From Chloroflexota bacterium (lineage in GTDB: Bacteria; Chloroflexota; Anaerolineae; Promineifilales; Promineifilaceae): a DNA stretch of 7,062 bases. Shown piece by piece: positions 6,332 to 7,062 of this stretch (position 1 is its first letter; the number at the start of each line of letters is the position of its first letter). The position numbers and the translations under genes are program-made. The notes under the pieces are model-generated. The model ran no database searches. It worked only from the letters and a program-made list of their open reading frames with translations, and was not told where the DNA came from. The DNA lies in the NCBI GenBank assembly GCA_024223125.1, contig JAAEOP010001194.1:1-7062 (forward strand), in the 5' to 3' direction.

Positions 6332-6469
6332 CATCCTCCTGCTTCAATTCTATACCCCTAAAATTCCCGGCACTTTGGAAGAAACAATTAGTGAATTTAT
6401 GTCAATAACAAAGCGAAGCGAAGGTACAGAACAGTCAAACAGACGCGCCGCACTCATTCGCCAGCCCCG

Positions 6470-6475
6470 TATAAT
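6470..6475 (+). promoter_or_regulatory. Candidate -10 box for the SH3b lipoprotein gene
   Basis: A perfect TATAAT in CCCCGTATAATAACC lies 87 nt upstream of the ATG at 6563. The aligned -35 position (6447-6452, GCCGCA) is poor. It is the best -10 in the last 100 nt before the gene, but assignment is tentative. Confidence 0.4.
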
Positions 6476-6562
6476 AACCAATAGGCAATCATCCATACTC
6501 CGTAGTTGAACGAGACGACCTTTTGTTTAATACTGCATTCAACTTGTTATGGAGGGTTTCCG

Positions 6563-7062
6563 ATGAAACATTCAGCAATTATCTGGTTTGTAATAATAGT
6601 ATCTTTAGGTAGTTTGGCCTGTCGAGCCACTGAATTTGGGAGTACGGTCGTTTCCCCAGAACCATTGTTAAAAGAACCAGCTCCCATTGTATCGCCGGTA
6701 CCAACTGCCAATTCAGGCGAATTGCCAGCGACGACAATCCCTGTGTCAGAGTTAGCTACAGTTCCCGCTGGGGCACCTTTGATGACGGCGACTGTGAACT
6801 TGAATGTGCGGCGAGGACCAAGTGTACAATACGATATTGTTACCATACTTTTGGCTAATGAAACGGTGCAAATTGTGGGTCGCAGTCCCGATGGATTTTG
6901 GTGGAAACTGGTATGCCCGAGCAGTTACAATGGTGAATGTTGGTCTTCGGCGAAAAGTAATTATAGTTCGGCCGTGAATGCCGAATCTGTACCTGTGGCC
7001 GCAGTTCCCTTAGCACCCACGGCTACGAATACACCTACCAGCACCCATACACCCACACCTAC
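6563..7062 (+). CDS. SH3b-domain lipoprotein, 3'-truncated by the window edge
   Basis: The frame is open from the ATG to the end of the window (166 full codons), with no stop codon. A strong Shine-Dalgarno, GGAGGG at 6551-6556, stands 6 nt before the ATG. Residues 1-20 form an export signal ending in GSLAC; Cys20 is the likely lipidated residue, although Ser at -3 is less usual than Leu. A Pro/Ser/Thr-rich linker spans about 27-72. Residues 75-130 are a bacterial SH3 (SH3b) domain: ATVNLNVRRGPSVQYDIV, then ETVQIVGRSPDGFWWKLV, then GECWSSA. Cys118 and Cys126 near its end could form a disulfide outside the cell. SH3b domains bind cell-wall peptides or proteins in many envelope proteins. After residue 150 the chain becomes a Thr/Pro repeat (TNTPTSTHTPTP), a linker to a further domain beyond the window. 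The function is therefore incomplete here. Confidence 0.85.
   Translation, partial: MKHSAIIWFVIIVSLGSLACRATEFGSTVVSPEPLLKEPAPIVSPVPTANSGELPATTIPVSELATVPAGAPLMTATVNLNVRRGPSVQYDIVTILLANETVQIVGRSPDGFWWKLVCPSSYNGECWSSAKSNYSSAVNAESVPVAAVPLAPTATNTPTSTHTPTP

Larger units (their letters stand above)
6115..6562. other. 448-nt intergenic region without a convincing gene
   Basis: This is the longest non-coding stretch of the window. It contains a 6-bp hairpin (6213-6230), an 8-bp palindrome TTGATCAA (6304-6311), an 18-bp perfect palindrome (6314-6331) and a TATAAT box (6470-6475). Open frames here are short and unsupported: 36 codons on plus at 6399-6509, and 64 codons on minus from 6401 to 6207 without a proper start. 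No tRNA or known riboswitch was recognised. The common octamer ACGGCCGT is absent. Confidence 0.6.

Noticed and set aside
6207..6401. Minus-strand open stretch of 64 codons in the intergenic region
   Set aside because: No start codon near its upstream end. The best candidate, GTG beside AGGAGG, is only 2 nt from it and gives about 40 residues through the palindrome. Nothing in the translation is recognisable, and a stretch this long occurs by chance fairly often.
6399..6509. 36-codon plus-strand ORF (ATG to TGA) in the long intergenic region
   Set aside because: No Shine-Dalgarno at a usable distance, a basic low-information sequence, no recognisable motif, and a length common by chance.
6547..6846. 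99-codon minus-strand ORF opposite the SH3b gene
   Set aside because: It is antisense to a well-supported lipoprotein gene with signal peptide, Shine-Dalgarno and SH3b domain, and has no domain of its own.
7024..7062. ACACCTAC-like tandem repeats at the right edge, considered as a CRISPR or microsatellite
   Set aside because: They are imperfect and in frame, encoding a Thr/Pro linker of the lipoprotein; there are no spacers.

Overview
This is an ordinary-looking bacterial chromosomal window, probably from a Chloroflexota bacterium of the Anaerolineae or a related class. That assignment is inference. It rests on the mix of DUF4173-like and DUF1361 membrane proteins, a PD40-propeller lipoprotein, an SH3b lipoprotein with a Thr/Pro-rich linker, moderate GC, and a very frequent palindromic octamer. 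All seven genes supported here lie on the plus strand, and both edges cut through genes.

Layout: (1) 2-1980 and on to 2616 holds three tightly spaced genes for polytopic membrane proteins of unknown function: a 5'-truncated DUF4173-like protein, a DUF1361 protein and an unrecognised three-helix protein. They are probably one operon. (2) 2617-2769 is a spacer with a TGGTTGTT-type inverted repeat, a TATAAT box and a 14-bp perfect palindrome. (3) 2770-3687 encodes an EamA/DMT-family transporter. (4) 3688-3850 is a spacer ending in a near-consensus promoter. (5) 3851-5038 encodes a radical SAM protein with a C-terminal helix-hairpin-helix domain, of the family called 'putative DNA modification/repair radical SAM protein'. 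(6) 5086-6114 encodes a lipoprotein with a TolB/PD40-like beta-propeller. (7) 6115-6562 is a 448-nt region with no convincing gene; it holds a small hairpin, an 18-bp perfect palindrome overlapping a TTGACA box, and a TATAAT box. (8) 6563 to the window end is the 5' part of an SH3b lipoprotein gene that runs off the edge.

The genes do not form a recognisable pathway. The first three look like an envelope-protein operon, and the others appear to be separate transcription units. No mobile element, CRISPR array, tRNA, rRNA, toxin-antitoxin or defence system is visible.

The strongest unexplained signal is at the DNA level. The palindrome ACGGCCGT occurs 14 times in 7 kb, about 0.1 being expected by chance, in all three reading frames and in a spacer. 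It resembles the HIP1 phenomenon of cyanobacteria. The second signal is a promoter whose -10 box lies exactly one transcription-start distance from the radical SAM ATG, with no usable Shine-Dalgarno. This predicts leaderless translation, and the next gene has a similar, weaker arrangement.
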